64,000 nucleotides of DNA, from contig NZ_ATUE01000006.1 in the NCBI RefSeq assembly GCF_000420045.1, positions 558,001-622,000 on the forward strand, given 5' to 3'. The stretch is from Perlucidibaca piscinae DSM 21586 (GTDB lineage Bacteria; Pseudomonadota; Gammaproteobacteria; Pseudomonadales; Moraxellaceae). This document shows positions 25,567 to 34,800 of the stretch, piece after piece. The translations under genes and the position numbers were made by a program. Every line of letters begins with the position of its first letter. Within the stretch, counting starts at the first letter, position 1. Below the pieces are notes generated by a model. It was not told the origin of the DNA, did no database searches, and was given only the letters and a program-made list of their open reading frames with translations.

Positions 25567-26693
25567 CAGCGCGCCCTCGCCACCAGATCCAGGCCGGCGC
25601 CGCTGCGCTCGACCGCACGCACGCGCATCCCGCCATCGAGCTTCTGCACCCCGGCAATGACCACGCGCGCGCCATCCGCCAGGCCGCTGACCGTCACCGT
25701 GTCATTGCCGTGGCTGAGCACCTGCACCGGCTGCTGCTGCAGGCGGTCCTTGCCAGCCGGCAGCACCCAGACAAAGGCATCCTGCGCCGCCTTCGACAAC
25801 GCCGAGGCCGGCAGCACCACCCGCTCACCGGGCATGGTCTTCGACGGCACCGCGGCAAAGCGCAGCTGAGCGGTCATGCCCAGATGAAGGCGCTGACGAG
25901 CGTCAGCCGTCAGACCGCTGAGGGAAAACCGGGCCGGATAGGTACGCAAGGGCTGGCTGGCGGTGGGTGCCACCTCGCGCAGGCGCACGGCAAACGGCGC
26001 ACCACCGGCACCCCAGACCTCGGCCTGCGCAGGCAGCGAGGCAACGTCGGCCACCAGGGCCTCGGGAATGTCGGCTGCGATCTCGATCTCTCCGGGACGC
26101 GCCACCGACACCACCGGCATGCCCTCGCCCACCACCTGGCCCGCCTCGGCGTGCACGGCGGTGATCACGCCATCGTAAGGTGCGGACAGGGTGGCATAGC
26201 GCACCCGGTTGGCAGCCAGTTCGAGCTGGGCACGCACGGCGCGCGCGCGCGCCTGCACGCGGTCGTTGTCGGCCTGGCTGACCGCCCCCTCGGCGACCAG
26301 GGCCGCAAAGCGGCTGGAGTCCGCCGTGGCCTGCTCGGCCTCGGCACGGGCCGCGGTCAGCGCCAGGGTGTAATCACTGCTGTCCAGACGCAGCAGCGGC
26401 TGCCCCTTGCGCACGCTCTGACCAACCTCGACCAGGCGTGCCCCGATGCGACCGGGCACCTGGAAGCCCAGCTCGCTGGCGTAACGCGCCACCACCACCC
26501 CGGCCACCGTGCGCGACGGGTCCTGCGCGGCCTGACCCGAGCCCACGGTCATCACCAGCACCGGGCGTGGCGGCTTGCTTGGCGCCGCCTCGCTGCTGCA
26601 GCCGCTCAATGTCAGCAGTGACAGCCCCAGAACCACGCCTCCGGCGAGCGGACGCAACGGAGAAAGCAGAAAACGCGGACGGGATGACATCAT
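25566..26693 (-). CDS. RND periplasmic adaptor lipoprotein
   Basis: Membrane-fusion protein of 375 aa with a lipoprotein signal peptide (LSGC, lipidated Cys32). Beta-barrel and lipoyl parts flank a helical hairpin (about 100-160), including the biotinyl-lipoyl pattern PGRIGARLVEVGQSVRKGQPL. It links the RND pump to the outer-membrane channel. It overlaps the OMF gene by 4 bp (ATGA) and the pump gene by 1 bp. Confidence 0.92.
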   Translation of the reverse strand: MMSSRPRFLLSPLRPLAGGVVLGLSLLTLSGCSSEAAPSKPPRPVLVMTVGSGQAAQDPSRTVAGVVVARYASELGFQVPGRIGARLVEVGQSVRKGQPLLRLDSSDYTLALTAARAEAEQATADSSRFAALVAEGAVSQADNDRVQARARAVRAQLELAANRVRYATLSAPYDGVITAVHAEAGQVVGEGMPVVSVARPGEIEIAADIPEALVADVASLPAQAEVWGAGGAPFAVRLREVAPTASQPLRTYPARFSLSGLTADARQRLHLGMTAQLRFAAVPSKTMPGERVVLPASALSKAAQDAFVWVLPAGKDRLQQQPVQVLSHGNDTVTVSGLADGARVVIAGVQKLDGGMRVRAVERSGAGLDLVARAR

Positions 26694-28147
26694 GACGACG
26701 ACCTCGGGGACGAAGACTGGGAAACGGGGGCGGGCTGCCAGCCTCCCCCCAGCGCCTGATGCAGGCGCACGCGATTCAGGGTGGTCTGCAGCTGGCTCTC
26801 CACCAGCGACTGCTCGGCAGCCAGTGCGGCGCGTTGCAAGGTCTGCAGCTGCAGCAGATCGATCTGGCCGGCGCGGTACAGGCTGTTACCCTGACGCAGT
26901 GCCTGCTGACGGGCATGCAGAGCGCCCTGCAGCAGCTCGCGACGGCGGCGTTCGTCGGCAAGCGCGGTCAGGCTGACCTCGACTTCCTCGACCGCCGTGA
27001 GAATGCGCTTCTCGTAATCCAGCAGCGCCTCGCGCTCACGCGCCGACTGCGCCAGGTTGCCGGCCTGCACAAGGCCGCCGGCGAACAGCGGCGCGCTGAA
27101 CGCCGCCGCCACCTGCGAATAGCGCACTGGCGACAGGGCCACCTCGTTGATGGTCAGGCGCTGGCTGCCCAGCACCGCACTGAGAAAGACACGCGGCAGG
27201 AAATTCAGGCGCGCCTCGCGCAGACGCTCGCTGGCTGCCGCCAGCTGCTGCTCGGCGGCACGCAGATCGGGGCGGCGCGCCAGCAGATCCACGGGCTGAC
27301 CGGTCGGCACCGGACCGGCTGCCGGCCAGGCCATGCGCACCGGCAGATCCTTGAGCTCGGCCACTGGCTGCGACGGATTGTCCCCCAGCAGCACCGCCAG
27401 CCGGGCCTCGCTGGCCGTCATCAGGGTGTTGAGTCCGGGGCGCAGGGCCTGGGCATCCAGCGACTGGCCGCTGGCGAGCTCGACATCCAGCGCACTGGAC
27501 AGGCCCAGGGCATGGCGACGACGGATCAGTCGCTCCGTCGTGTCCAGCGTTGCCAGCGTGGCATCCAGCAGCTGCAGACGCTCGCGCGCTGCGCGCCAGC
27601 TCAGGTACTGACGGGCGATTTCGCCGCTGACCAGCAGACGGGCGCCGTCGACACCGGACTGCGCAGCCAGCAGGTCATGGCGCGCAGCCCGGCGTGCGGC
27701 ACGTGCGGCACCGAACAGGTCCAGCTCCCAGCTCAGGTCCAGCGCCAGGCGCGAGGCCTGCACGTCAGGCTCGCCGTTCTTGTAGACAGCCGGCAGCTCG
27801 CTGCGGCTGTCGGACTCGGAGCCGGTGGCGGACAGGCCGGGCAGCAGTCGCGACTGCTGCGCCATCAGGCCGGCACGCGCCTGCTGTACACGGGCAATGG
27901 CCACGCGCGTGTCATGATTGCTGGCCAGGCCACGGGCAACAAGCCGGTCCAGCACCGGATCACCGAGGTCCTGCCACCAGTCAGCGGAGGTCGTCAGGAT
28001 GGTCGTCTCGCCGCCATGGCGATAGCTCCCGGAGAGCGAGACTTCCGGGGACGGCGGCGTGGCAGCACAGGCGGAAAGCAGCACGGCAAGACCGGCCGTC
28101 ATGACCACGGGAAGCCGATTGAGGGATACTGTGAATGACATCGACAT
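26690..28147 (-). CDS. NodT/OprM-family outer-membrane efflux lipoprotein
   Basis: Outer-membrane factor of 485 aa with lipobox LSAC (Cys27) and two internal OEP repeats of long helices (for example RGLASNHDTRVAIARVQQARA and its C-terminal counterpart). As a trimer it forms the exit duct of the tripartite pump encoded by the next two genes. It is first in the operon and diverges from a TetR gene. An in-frame ATG two codons in (28141) is an alternative start. Confidence 0.92.
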   Translation of the reverse strand: MSMSFTVSLNRLPVVMTAGLAVLLSACAATPPSPEVSLSGSYRHGGETTILTTSADWWQDLGDPVLDRLVARGLASNHDTRVAIARVQQARAGLMAQQSRLLPGLSATGSESDSRSELPAVYKNGEPDVQASRLALDLSWELDLFGAARAARRAARHDLLAAQSGVDGARLLVSGEIARQYLSWRAARERLQLLDATLATLDTTERLIRRRHALGLSSALDVELASGQSLDAQALRPGLNTLMTASEARLAVLLGDNPSQPVAELKDLPVRMAWPAAGPVPTGQPVDLLARRPDLRAAEQQLAAASERLREARLNFLPRVFLSAVLGSQRLTINEVALSPVRYSQVAAAFSAPLFAGGLVQAGNLAQSAREREALLDYEKRILTAVEEVEVSLTALADERRRRELLQGALHARQQALRQGNSLYRAGQIDLLQLQTLQRAALAAEQSLVESQLQTTLNRVRLHQALGGGWQPAPVSQSSSPRSSS

Positions 28148-28161
28148 GGCGGGCCCAGGCT

Positions 28162-28191
28162 TTGACCATTAACTATACTATGTCGTATAGT
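28162..28191 (+). promoter_or_regulatory. Promoter of the efflux TetR gene
   Basis: TTGACC (5/6), an 18-nt spacer and TATAGT (5/6). The -10 box is the right arm of the operator palindrome, so binding would block polymerase. The TetR ATG lies about 35 nt downstream with no clear Shine-Dalgarno sequence. Confidence 0.55.
28172..28191. promoter_or_regulatory. TetR operator between the efflux operon and its regulator
   Basis: A perfect 7-6-7 inverted repeat: ACTATAC at 28172-28178, a 6-nt spacer, and GTATAGT at 28185-28191. It covers the -10 box of the TetR promoter and the expected start point of the divergent efflux operon, so one dimer pair could shut both. Confidence 0.65.
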
Positions 28192-28218
28192 AATATTACT
28201 GATTTACTGGACTGTCAA
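28190..28218 (-). promoter_or_regulatory. Promoter of the OMF-MFP-RND operon
   Basis: On the minus strand a perfect -35 TTGACA (28213-28218) is followed after 17 nt by TATTAC (4/6). Transcription would start near 28183, inside the operator repeat. Confidence 0.55.
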
Positions 28219-28226
28219 GTATATAT

Positions 28227-28853
28227 ATGAACGACACCTCCCCTAGGCGCGGACGTCCCCGCGACCCCGAGCGCATGCGCCGTGTCATCGAGGCCGCCTC
28301 GCAGCAGTTCCTCGAACAGGGTTACGACCGGGTCAGCATGGATGCCGTGGCCCAGGCCTCGGGCGTCTCCAAGATGACGCTGTACAACTACTTTCCCAGC
28401 AAGGAAGCGCTGTTCGAGGCCTGCGTGACCTGTCGTACCGAGCGCATGTTCGAGGACGTCGCCCAAAGCCCGCTCGATCCCTCCCGTCCGGCGGACGGCC
28501 TGGCGCAAATCGCCCGGCAATTTCTCGCGCTGATGCGCGCCGATGACGTGCTGCAGATTCACCGCACCCTGTTCGGTATCGCCAGCAGCCAGCCCGAGGT
28601 CTGTTCGCGCTTCTTCAAGGCAGGCCCGCAACGCGTTCGCGAGCTGGTGCATGGCTACCTGTCGGCGTCGGTGCGGGCCGGGCAACTGGACATCGAGGAT
28701 GTGACACTGGCGACAGAACAGTTCCTGGCCTTGCAGCTGGGCAGCCCGCATGTTCGCGCGCTGCTTGGCATGGGCAAACCCTCACCCGCCGAGGACGAGG
28801 CGCTGATTGCGGCCAACGTGACACTGTTTCTGGCCGGCTACCAGTCACGCTGA
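28227..28853 (+). CDS. TetR/AcrR-family repressor of the adjacent RND operon
   Basis: Protein of 208 aa with a clear TetR helix-turn-helix (about 18-60; VSMDAVAQASGVSKMTLYNYFPSKEALF) and a TetR_C_AefR-like effector domain. It diverges from the OMF-MFP-RND operon with a 79-bp AT-rich spacer holding a single strong palindrome. It is therefore the expected local repressor, relieved by a pump substrate. The N-terminus NDTSPRRGRPRDPER is typical of the family. Confidence 0.88.
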   Translation: MNDTSPRRGRPRDPERMRRVIEAASQQFLEQGYDRVSMDAVAQASGVSKMTLYNYFPSKEALFEACVTCRTERMFEDVAQSPLDPSRPADGLAQIARQFLALMRADDVLQIHRTLFGIASSQPEVCSRFFKAGPQRVRELVHGYLSASVRAGQLDIEDVTLATEQFLALQLGSPHVRALLGMGKPSPAEDEALIAANVTLFLAGYQSR

Positions 28854-28869
28854 AACGCGACCCGCCATG

Positions 28870-28904
28870 AAAAAAGGCGGCGCCTCCTGAAGGGAGACGC
28901 CGCC
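28870..28904 (-). terminator. Rho-independent terminator after the PF10118 gene
   Basis: Stem 28876-28882 pairs with 28898-28904 (GGCGGCG/CGCCGCC), extended by an inner CTCC/GGAG pairing. On the minus strand it is followed by six T residues (28870-28875). It lies 31 bp past the hydrolase stop and also separates it from the convergent TetR gene. Confidence 0.85.
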
Positions 28905-28934
28905 GTTCAACGCTCAGGGAAAAAGCGGCCGGAC

Positions 28935-29846
28935 TCAGCTGGCCAGTGCCACCGCCTGACGGTTGCTGAATTCCGCGCTCAGCATGCCGCCCTCGACAAA
29001 AAGCCGCTGCTTCCATTCCGCTTCAAGAGCCATTGTCTGCTGCTGGCTGGGGTGGAAGTCCGCCTTCAGGTAGTCGGGAATCGACTTGAACACCGCAGTC
29101 AGAAAGCCGTCGCGGCCGAACAGAGCCTTGATGCCCCTGGCGTTCTCGCGCCAGTTGCCAAGCTGGCCATCCTTGGCCATCAGAAGCAGCCAGCTGCCGA
29201 GAATCGGCGGGGCCATGAACACCAGCAGCATCGCCACGGCGGCGCGGCGCTCGGCCAGCGTACCGCCCACCTGTTCAAAGACGTCATAGGCCACCGACTT
29301 GTGCTCCAGCTCTTCGACGGCATGCCAGTACCAGAGCTTGAGCATCTCGGCGTCGGAGGTAGCGGCAAACTCGGTGTGCGTCAGCCATTGTTCGGCGAGA
29401 TGGGCTGTCCAGTGCTCCATGGCGGTGGTGCAGGCGAGCTGAAGACGCGGCGCAAAACGCTCGAGCTGGCGCAAGCCGAAACGCACGAAACGATCCGGCA
29501 AATCCGGGTCCAGGCCACGCGCACGGAAATAGTCGTTGAGCTTGTCATGCTCACGCCCGTGCAGCGCTTCCTGACCCATGAAGCCGGCTATTTCGGCGCG
29601 CAGCACCGGGTCGCTGATACGCTCACGGAAATGCCGCACCGACTCCATGAAGAAACGCTCGCCGGGCGGGAAAATGCCCGAAAACACCACGAAAAGCTGG
29701 CTGGCCAGGGCATTGTTGTTGAACGCGAAATAGCGCTCGGCGGTTTCCGGGAAACGGAAGTTCATGTGGCGTGGCGGAATGCCGACCTGGGCACCCGTCA
29801 AGGCACGCGACACGGGGGATGATGGCGTCTGGATGGACGTGGACAT
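28935..29846 (-). CDS. Predicted metal-dependent hydrolase, PF10118 (COG3687) family
   Basis: Protein of 303 aa, helical, with repeated Glu/His motifs typical of PF10118: GQEALHGREHD, MEHWTAHLAE and HAVEELEHKSVAYD. These suggest a ferritin-like di-metal centre. No substrate is established for this family, which is common in lipid- and hydrocarbon-using bacteria. AGAGG is 9 nt before the ATG at 29846; an ATG at 29852 is the alternative. It diverges from a TetR gene and ends at a strong terminator, so it is a single-gene unit. Confidence 0.82.
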   Translation of the reverse strand: MSTSIQTPSSPVSRALTGAQVGIPPRHMNFRFPETAERYFAFNNNALASQLFVVFSGIFPPGERFFMESVRHFRERISDPVLRAEIAGFMGQEALHGREHDKLNDYFRARGLDPDLPDRFVRFGLRQLERFAPRLQLACTTAMEHWTAHLAEQWLTHTEFAATSDAEMLKLWYWHAVEELEHKSVAYDVFEQVGGTLAERRAAVAMLLVFMAPPILGSWLLLMAKDGQLGNWRENARGIKALFGRDGFLTAVFKSIPDYLKADFHPSQQQTMALEAEWKQRLFVEGGMLSAEFSNRQAVALAS

Positions 29847-29882
29847 GATCATGTACCTCTCGAACCGATGAAGATCACAGTT

Positions 29883-29896
29883 ACAGTCTTGACTGT
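29883..29896. promoter_or_regulatory. Palindrome ACAGTCTTGACTGT upstream of the PF10118 gene
   Basis: A perfect 6-2-6 inverted repeat in the 104-bp divergent spacer, separate from the TCCGAA operator. The TTGACT inside it (29889-29894) can serve as the -35 of the TetR promoter, with TGAAAT 16 nt later. It may bind a second regulator. Confidence 0.4.
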
Positions 29897-29917
29897 CACA
29901 ACCTGTTCTGTGAAATT

Positions 29918-29949
29918 AATCCGAAAGATCATTCGGATTCAATTCGGAT
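29918..29949. promoter_or_regulatory. TetR operator with a perfect inverted repeat plus a third half-site
   Basis: AATCCGAA (29918-29925), six bases, then TTCGGATT (29932-29939) form a perfect 8-6-8 repeat. A further TTCGGAT (29943-29949) ends one base before the TetR ATG. On the minus strand TTGAAT (29937-29942) and ATTAAT (29915-29920), 16 nt apart, could be the hydrolase promoter, so the operator would occupy its spacer. Confidence 0.6.
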
Positions 29950-29950
29950 C

Positions 29951-30589
29951 ATGGCCACTCCCCGCACACCCCGGCAACCACGCGCCAAGGCCACCGTCGA
30001 CGCCATCATCGAGGCGGGCTTCATCAGTCTCGGCAAACACGGACTGACGGGCACCACCACCTCGCACATCGCGGAGATCGCCGGCATCAGCGTGGGCTCG
30101 CTGTACGAGTACTTCGCCAACAAGGAAGCCGTGCACGACGCCATGCGCGAGCGTTTCATCAACGAAATGATCGCGCGGCTCAAGCCCGAGGCGGCACGGA
30201 TCGCGCGGATGGATGTCACCGAGGCGATCCGGACCATTCTCGAGGTCATTCATGACTTCCTGATGGAGCAGGAACAACGCAATCTGCGCTATGCCCGCGC
30301 CGCCCTGCTCGGCCAGGCCGAGCAGGACATGGCGCCACTGATCCGCTTTCTGCAGGAACTGACGCTGCAGTATCTGCTGCATCACCCGCAGTACGCGGTG
30401 ACGTCGCGCCTGGCCACGATGACCTTCATTTTCATCCATGGCGGCATGTATGCGGTGCTCAGGCACCTGAGCGACCCCGCGCCGGAAATCAGCTTCGAGG
30501 AACTCGTCGAAGGCCTGGGCCTGATGGTTTTCCATTACCTCGATGGCGAGCAGCGTCGCCGCAGCGAGGCTCAGGGCACGACCGGCTGA
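29951..30589 (+). CDS. TetR/AcrR-family repressor beside the PF10118 hydrolase gene
   Basis: Protein of 212 aa with a helix-turn-helix at about residues 30-70 (TTSHIAEIAGISVGSLYEYFANKEAV) and a regulatory domain of the TetR_C_5 type. Its ATG directly follows a TTCGGAT half-site with no ribosome site, so it may be autoregulated or leaderless. The divergent hydrolase is the likely target. It overlaps the convergent DUF2237 gene by 19 bp. Confidence 0.86.
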   Translation: MATPRTPRQPRAKATVDAIIEAGFISLGKHGLTGTTTSHIAEIAGISVGSLYEYFANKEAVHDAMRERFINEMIARLKPEAARIARMDVTEAIRTILEVIHDFLMEQEQRNLRYARAALLGQAEQDMAPLIRFLQELTLQYLLHHPQYAVTSRLATMTFIFIHGGMYAVLRHLSDPAPEISFEELVEGLGLMVFHYLDGEQRRRSEAQGTTG

Positions 30590-30972
30590 TGGGCATGGCG
30601 CAGCAGCAGCGCCAGATCGATCACCTGCAAGGCCTGGACATCGGTGGCTTCCAGCACCACGGGGGGCGCGATGCCGACCAGGGCCGCCTGCAGCCAGCGG
30701 TGCGCGCACAGGCACCAGCGATCGCCGGGATGCAGCCCGGGAAAGCGATGCTCGGCGCGCGGAGTGGTCAGGTCATTGCCGCGCGAGCGCGAATACACGA
30801 GAAAGTCGCGCGTCATGATGGCGCAGACCACATGCTGTCCCCGGTCACCCTCGCTGCCCCGGCAGCAGCCATCGCGGAAATAGCCGGTCAGGGGTGCGTA
30901 GGAGCACGCCATCAGGTCACCGCCAAGCACGTTCTTGCGGGTCGGCAGCGGGGCATCCAGCCAGTCAGTCAT
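30571..30972 (-). CDS. DUF2237-family protein
   Basis: Small soluble protein of 133 aa matching DUF2237 by its pattern: NVLGGDL, then a Cys-containing GYFRDGCC, the block HVVCAIMTRDFLVYSRSRGNDL, and FPGL.PGDRWCLCA with further Cys. The function is unknown. GGAG lies 8 nt before the ATG. It overlaps the HNH gene by 8 bp and ends a run MFP-RND-DCC-HNH-DUF2237 on the minus strand. Confidence 0.85.
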   Translation of the reverse strand: MTDWLDAPLPTRKNVLGGDLMACSYAPLTGYFRDGCCRGSEGDRGQHVVCAIMTRDFLVYSRSRGNDLTTPRAEHRFPGLHPGDRWCLCAHRWLQAALVGIAPPVVLEATDVQALQVIDLALLLRHAHQPVVP

Positions 30973-31321
30973 GGTCCGTTCTCCGGGTTCGGGTGCGCTC
31001 GCTGCGGCGCACGCGTTCAATGAAGCCGGGCGGGCGGCGCCGTACCCAGGCCAGGAACCGTGCCATGGCCGGGTGCGCACGCAGACGCTCGACGGTGTGG
31101 TAGTGCGACGCCAGTTCCTGCTCGGTGAACAGGGCATGGATCTGGCGATGGCAGACGCGATGCAGCACCCAGGTGTCACGGCCGCCATGCGAACGCGGCA
31201 CGAAGTGATGGGCATCGCACTGCCCGTCCGGAATCTCGCGCTCGCAGAGCGGGCAGATCGCCGGGGCAGGCATGGGCGGCACGGGTGCGGCTGCGCGCTG
31301 CAAACGCTTGATGCGGCCCAT
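30965..31321 (-). CDS. HNH endonuclease-fold protein
   Basis: Small protein of 118 aa with a zinc-type HNH core: CPLC near residues 23-26, then DAHHFVPRSHGG and VLHRVCHRQIHALF, giving the Cys-X2-Cys and His-Asn/His-His pattern. The basic C-terminus (RVRRSERTRTRR) may contact nucleic acid. Such short HNH proteins are common and mostly uncharacterised. It lies between the DCC gene (3 bp upstream) and the DUF2237 gene (8 bp overlap). Confidence 0.82.
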   Translation of the reverse strand: MGRIKRLQRAAAPVPPMPAPAICPLCEREIPDGQCDAHHFVPRSHGGRDTWVLHRVCHRQIHALFTEQELASHYHTVERLRAHPAMARFLAWVRRRPPGFIERVRRSERTRTRRTDHD

Positions 31322-31324
31322 GAC

Positions 31325-31774
31325 TCACAGCGCTCGTGAATCACGCGTGGCCAGCCGGCGCCGCACCCAGGCAAGCAGGGGCGGACCCAGATGGCGCGAC
31401 AGCGGGTGGCGAAAACGCAGGAACAGGCGATAGGCCAGCTGCCAGAACGGCTGCAGCAGCGGCTGCCGGTACAGCGCGGCCAGCACCGGATGGCCGGCGC
31501 GCGCATAGGCGGCAGCGAACACGGGAACCCCGACCAGCAGCTCGCCGTCATCGAAACGTCCGTGCAGCGCCGCCAGCGCCCGTTCGCAGCTCAGGCCGTG
31601 GCACGCTGGCTGGTAGTCGTCGGCGGCAACATCGACGAACGCCAGCTGGCGACGTTGGTTGCCGGCACGCAGCCAGAGCATCTCCGCCGCGCACAGGGGA
31701 CAGCTGCCGTCGTAGTACAGCGTCAGGACGCGGCTGTCTGCCGTGTCCGTGCCGGTCGGATCATGAACACTCAT
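31325..31774 (-). CDS. DCC-family (DUF393) thiol-disulfide protein
   Basis: Protein of 149 aa of the DUF393/DCC family. The signature YYDGSCPLCAAEM (Asp-Gly-x-Cys-x2-Cys) is near residues 19-31, followed by ALHGRFDDGELLVGVPVF and a Trp/Arg-rich C-terminus. The Cys-X-X-Cys pair suggests a redox role, but substrates are unknown. It is 51 bp downstream of an RND pump and 3 bp upstream of the HNH gene. Confidence 0.85.
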   Translation of the reverse strand: MSVHDPTGTDTADSRVLTLYYDGSCPLCAAEMLWLRAGNQRRQLAFVDVAADDYQPACHGLSCERALAALHGRFDDGELLVGVPVFAAAYARAGHPVLAALYRQPLLQPFWQLAYRLFLRFRHPLSRHLGPPLLAWVRRRLATRDSRAL

Positions 31775-31825
31775 GTTGGCAGCTTAGCGCGTGCCGGTCG
31801 CCTTGCCCCCTGAACAAGACCGCAC

Positions 31826-34800
31826 TCAGGCGGCGGTCCTGTCGAGCTTGAACCACATCGCGTACAGCGCCGGCACGAACAGCAGCGTGATCAGCGTGCC
31901 CACGGCCACGCCCCCGATCAGCACGTAGGCCAGCGGTCCCCAGAAGCCGTCGAAAGTCAGCGGCACGAAGGCGAACACGGCCGCAAACGCGGTCAGCACC
32001 ACCGGACGCGCACGGCACACAGCCGCTTCCACAACCGCCGTCACCGGCACCATGCCCGACTCCAGGTGGTCCTTGACCTGCTGGGTGAGAATCAGCGTGT
32101 TGCGCATCAGGATGCCGGCCAGGCCGATGAGACCGAGCAGCGCCACGAATCCGAAGGGCTGGTTGAACAGCAGCAGCGCCAGGACGGCGCCGATCACGCC
32201 CAGCGGCGCCGTCGCCACCACCATGAAGGTGCCCGAGAAGCTGCGCATCTGCAGCATAACGAAGATCAGCATCAGCGCCACCATCAGGGGCTGCAGGCGC
32301 TCGATGGAGACATTGGCCTTGTCGGACTGCTCGACGCTGCCGCTGATGGCAATGTGGTAGTCACGCGGCAGCGAGGCGCGCAGCGGCTCCATCTTCTGCC
32401 ACAGCAGCGCGGTCATGTCATTGGGCTGCATGTCGACGACATCGGCATGCACGGCAATGAAGGGCTCGCGGTTGTAGCGCTTGATCACCGGCTCCTCGTA
32501 GCGGGTCTCGACACGGCCCAGCTGCAGGATGGGAATCTTGCGGCCATCGGCGCTGCGCAGTTCGAGACCGGCGAGACGCACCTCGGGCGCGCTCTTGCCG
32601 CGCGCATGCACCTCGACCACGCGATTGCCCTGGCGCAGCGTGGTCACCGCCCCGCCCTCCAGCTCGAACTGCAGCTGGCGCGCCACCTCGGCCGGGGTCA
32701 GGCCGATCTGGCGCAGGCGTGCCGGATCCATGTGCAGCTGCAGCACCGGCGCGCGCTCGTCCCACTCCAGATGCGCGGAACGGATCTGCGGCTCGGCCGC
32801 CATCAGGTCGCGCAGACGGGTGGCAATGTCACGCAGGGTGTTGATGTCCGGACCGGCGACGCGAAAGCTCACCGGCCACATCACCGGCGGTCCGTAGAGC
32901 AGGCTGGACACGCGCACCCGGGCCTCGGGAAACTCGCCGGCGGCGATGCGCCGGTTTAGCTCGGCGATGATCTGGTCGCGGGACTCGGTGTCGTGCGCCA
33001 CCGCGACGATCTTGGCGAAGGCCGGATCCGGCTGCTCGGGCAGGATGGAAATGAAGAAGCGCGGCGCACCGCCACCGACATAGGACGACAGCGTGCTGAC
33101 CTGCGGCATGGGCTTGAGAATGTTCTCGAGCCGGCGTGCGACGCCATCGGTGACGGCGACCGAGGTGCCCTGGGGCAGGTAAACGCTTATCATCACCTCG
33201 GGCCGGTCCGAGCTCGGGAAGAACTGCTTCTGCACCGGCCCGACCATGGCACCGATCGACAGCAGCAGCAGACCGACCGTGCCCCAGACCACCTTCTTGC
33301 GCTCATCCACGCACCACTGGATCAGCCGGCGCAACTTCACGTAACCCGGCGTCCGGTAGATGTCGCCACCGGCAGCGGCGGCATGCGCTGACTGGTCCGG
33401 CAGCATCTTCACGCCCAGGTAAGGGGTGAAGGTCACCGCCACCAGCCACGACACCAGCAGCGAGATGCCCAGCACCCAGAAGATGTTGCCGGTGTACTCG
33501 CCGACCCCGGACTTGGCGAAGCCGATGGGCACGAAGCCCACCACGGTGACAAGGGTGCCGTACATCATCGGCGCCGCCGTCACGTTCCAGGCATGGGTGG
33601 CGGCACGCACGCGATCCCAGCCCTCCTCCATCTTCACGATCATCATCTCGATGGCGATGATGGCGTCGTCAACCAGCAGGCCCAGCGCCAGGATCAGCGC
33701 GCCCAGCGTGATGCGGTCGAGGTTGATGCCCATGCTGCGCATGATCACGAAGGTCAGGCCGAGAGTGACCGGAATCGCGATGCCCACCACCAGGCCGGCG
33801 CGCAGACCGATGGCGAGGATGCTCACGCCCATGACCACCAGCATGGCGATCAGGAACTTGGCCTGGAACAGGTTGACCGCCTGCGAGATCGCGTTGGCCT
33901 GGTTGGTCAGCGGCTCGAAGCGCATGCCCAGTGGCAGACGCTCCTGCTCGGCGGCGATGAAGTCCTTGAGGCGGGCACCGAGCTCGAGACCGTTCTCGCC
34001 ATCGTGCATGACCAGACCAAGCAGCACGGCGTCGTCGCCGCGCGAGCGCACCAGGTAACCCGGCGGCTCCTCGTAGCCGCGACGGATGCTGGCGATGTCG
34101 CCCAGACGTATCAGCGAGCCGCCGATGCGCAGCGGCACCTCGGCGAGCTCGTCAGGACCGGCCAGGGTGTTGTCGAGGCGGATGTAGACGCGCGGTCCGG
34201 CGGTCTCCATGCGGCCGGCGGGAATCAGCCGGTTGTGCTCCTCGATGGCCTGGAAGATCTGTGCCGGATTGATGCCGAGGTTGACCAGCTTGAGGCTGTC
34301 GAACTCGAGGAACACCCGCTCCGGGCGCTCGCCGAGAATCAGCGCCTTCTCGACGCCGGGCACGCGCTTGAGGCGATCACGGATGCCCTCCATGACCTGG
34401 ACCACCTCGCGGTGCGGCAGGCCCGGCGCGGTCAGTGCCATCAGGCTGAAGTAGACGTCCGCGAAGTCGTCGTTGGAAATCGGCCCGATGACACCGGCCG
34501 GCAGTCGCGGGGCCTCGTCCTGCATGCGCTTGCGCACGTCGTAGAACAGCTGCGGCATCTTCTGGCTGGGCGTGAAGTCCTCGAACTCGACGATGATGTC
34601 GACCCGGCCGGGGTGAATGATGCTCTGCAGATTGAGGATGTTCTCGACCTCCTGCAGACGCTTCTCCAGCGGATCGGCGACCTGGCGCTGGATCTCCTCC
34701 GGGGTGGCGCCAGGCCAGATCGCCGACACCATCATCACGCGGATGGTGAAGGCCGGGTCCTCGGCACGCCCCATCGCGAAGAAGGCATGGATGCCGGCAG

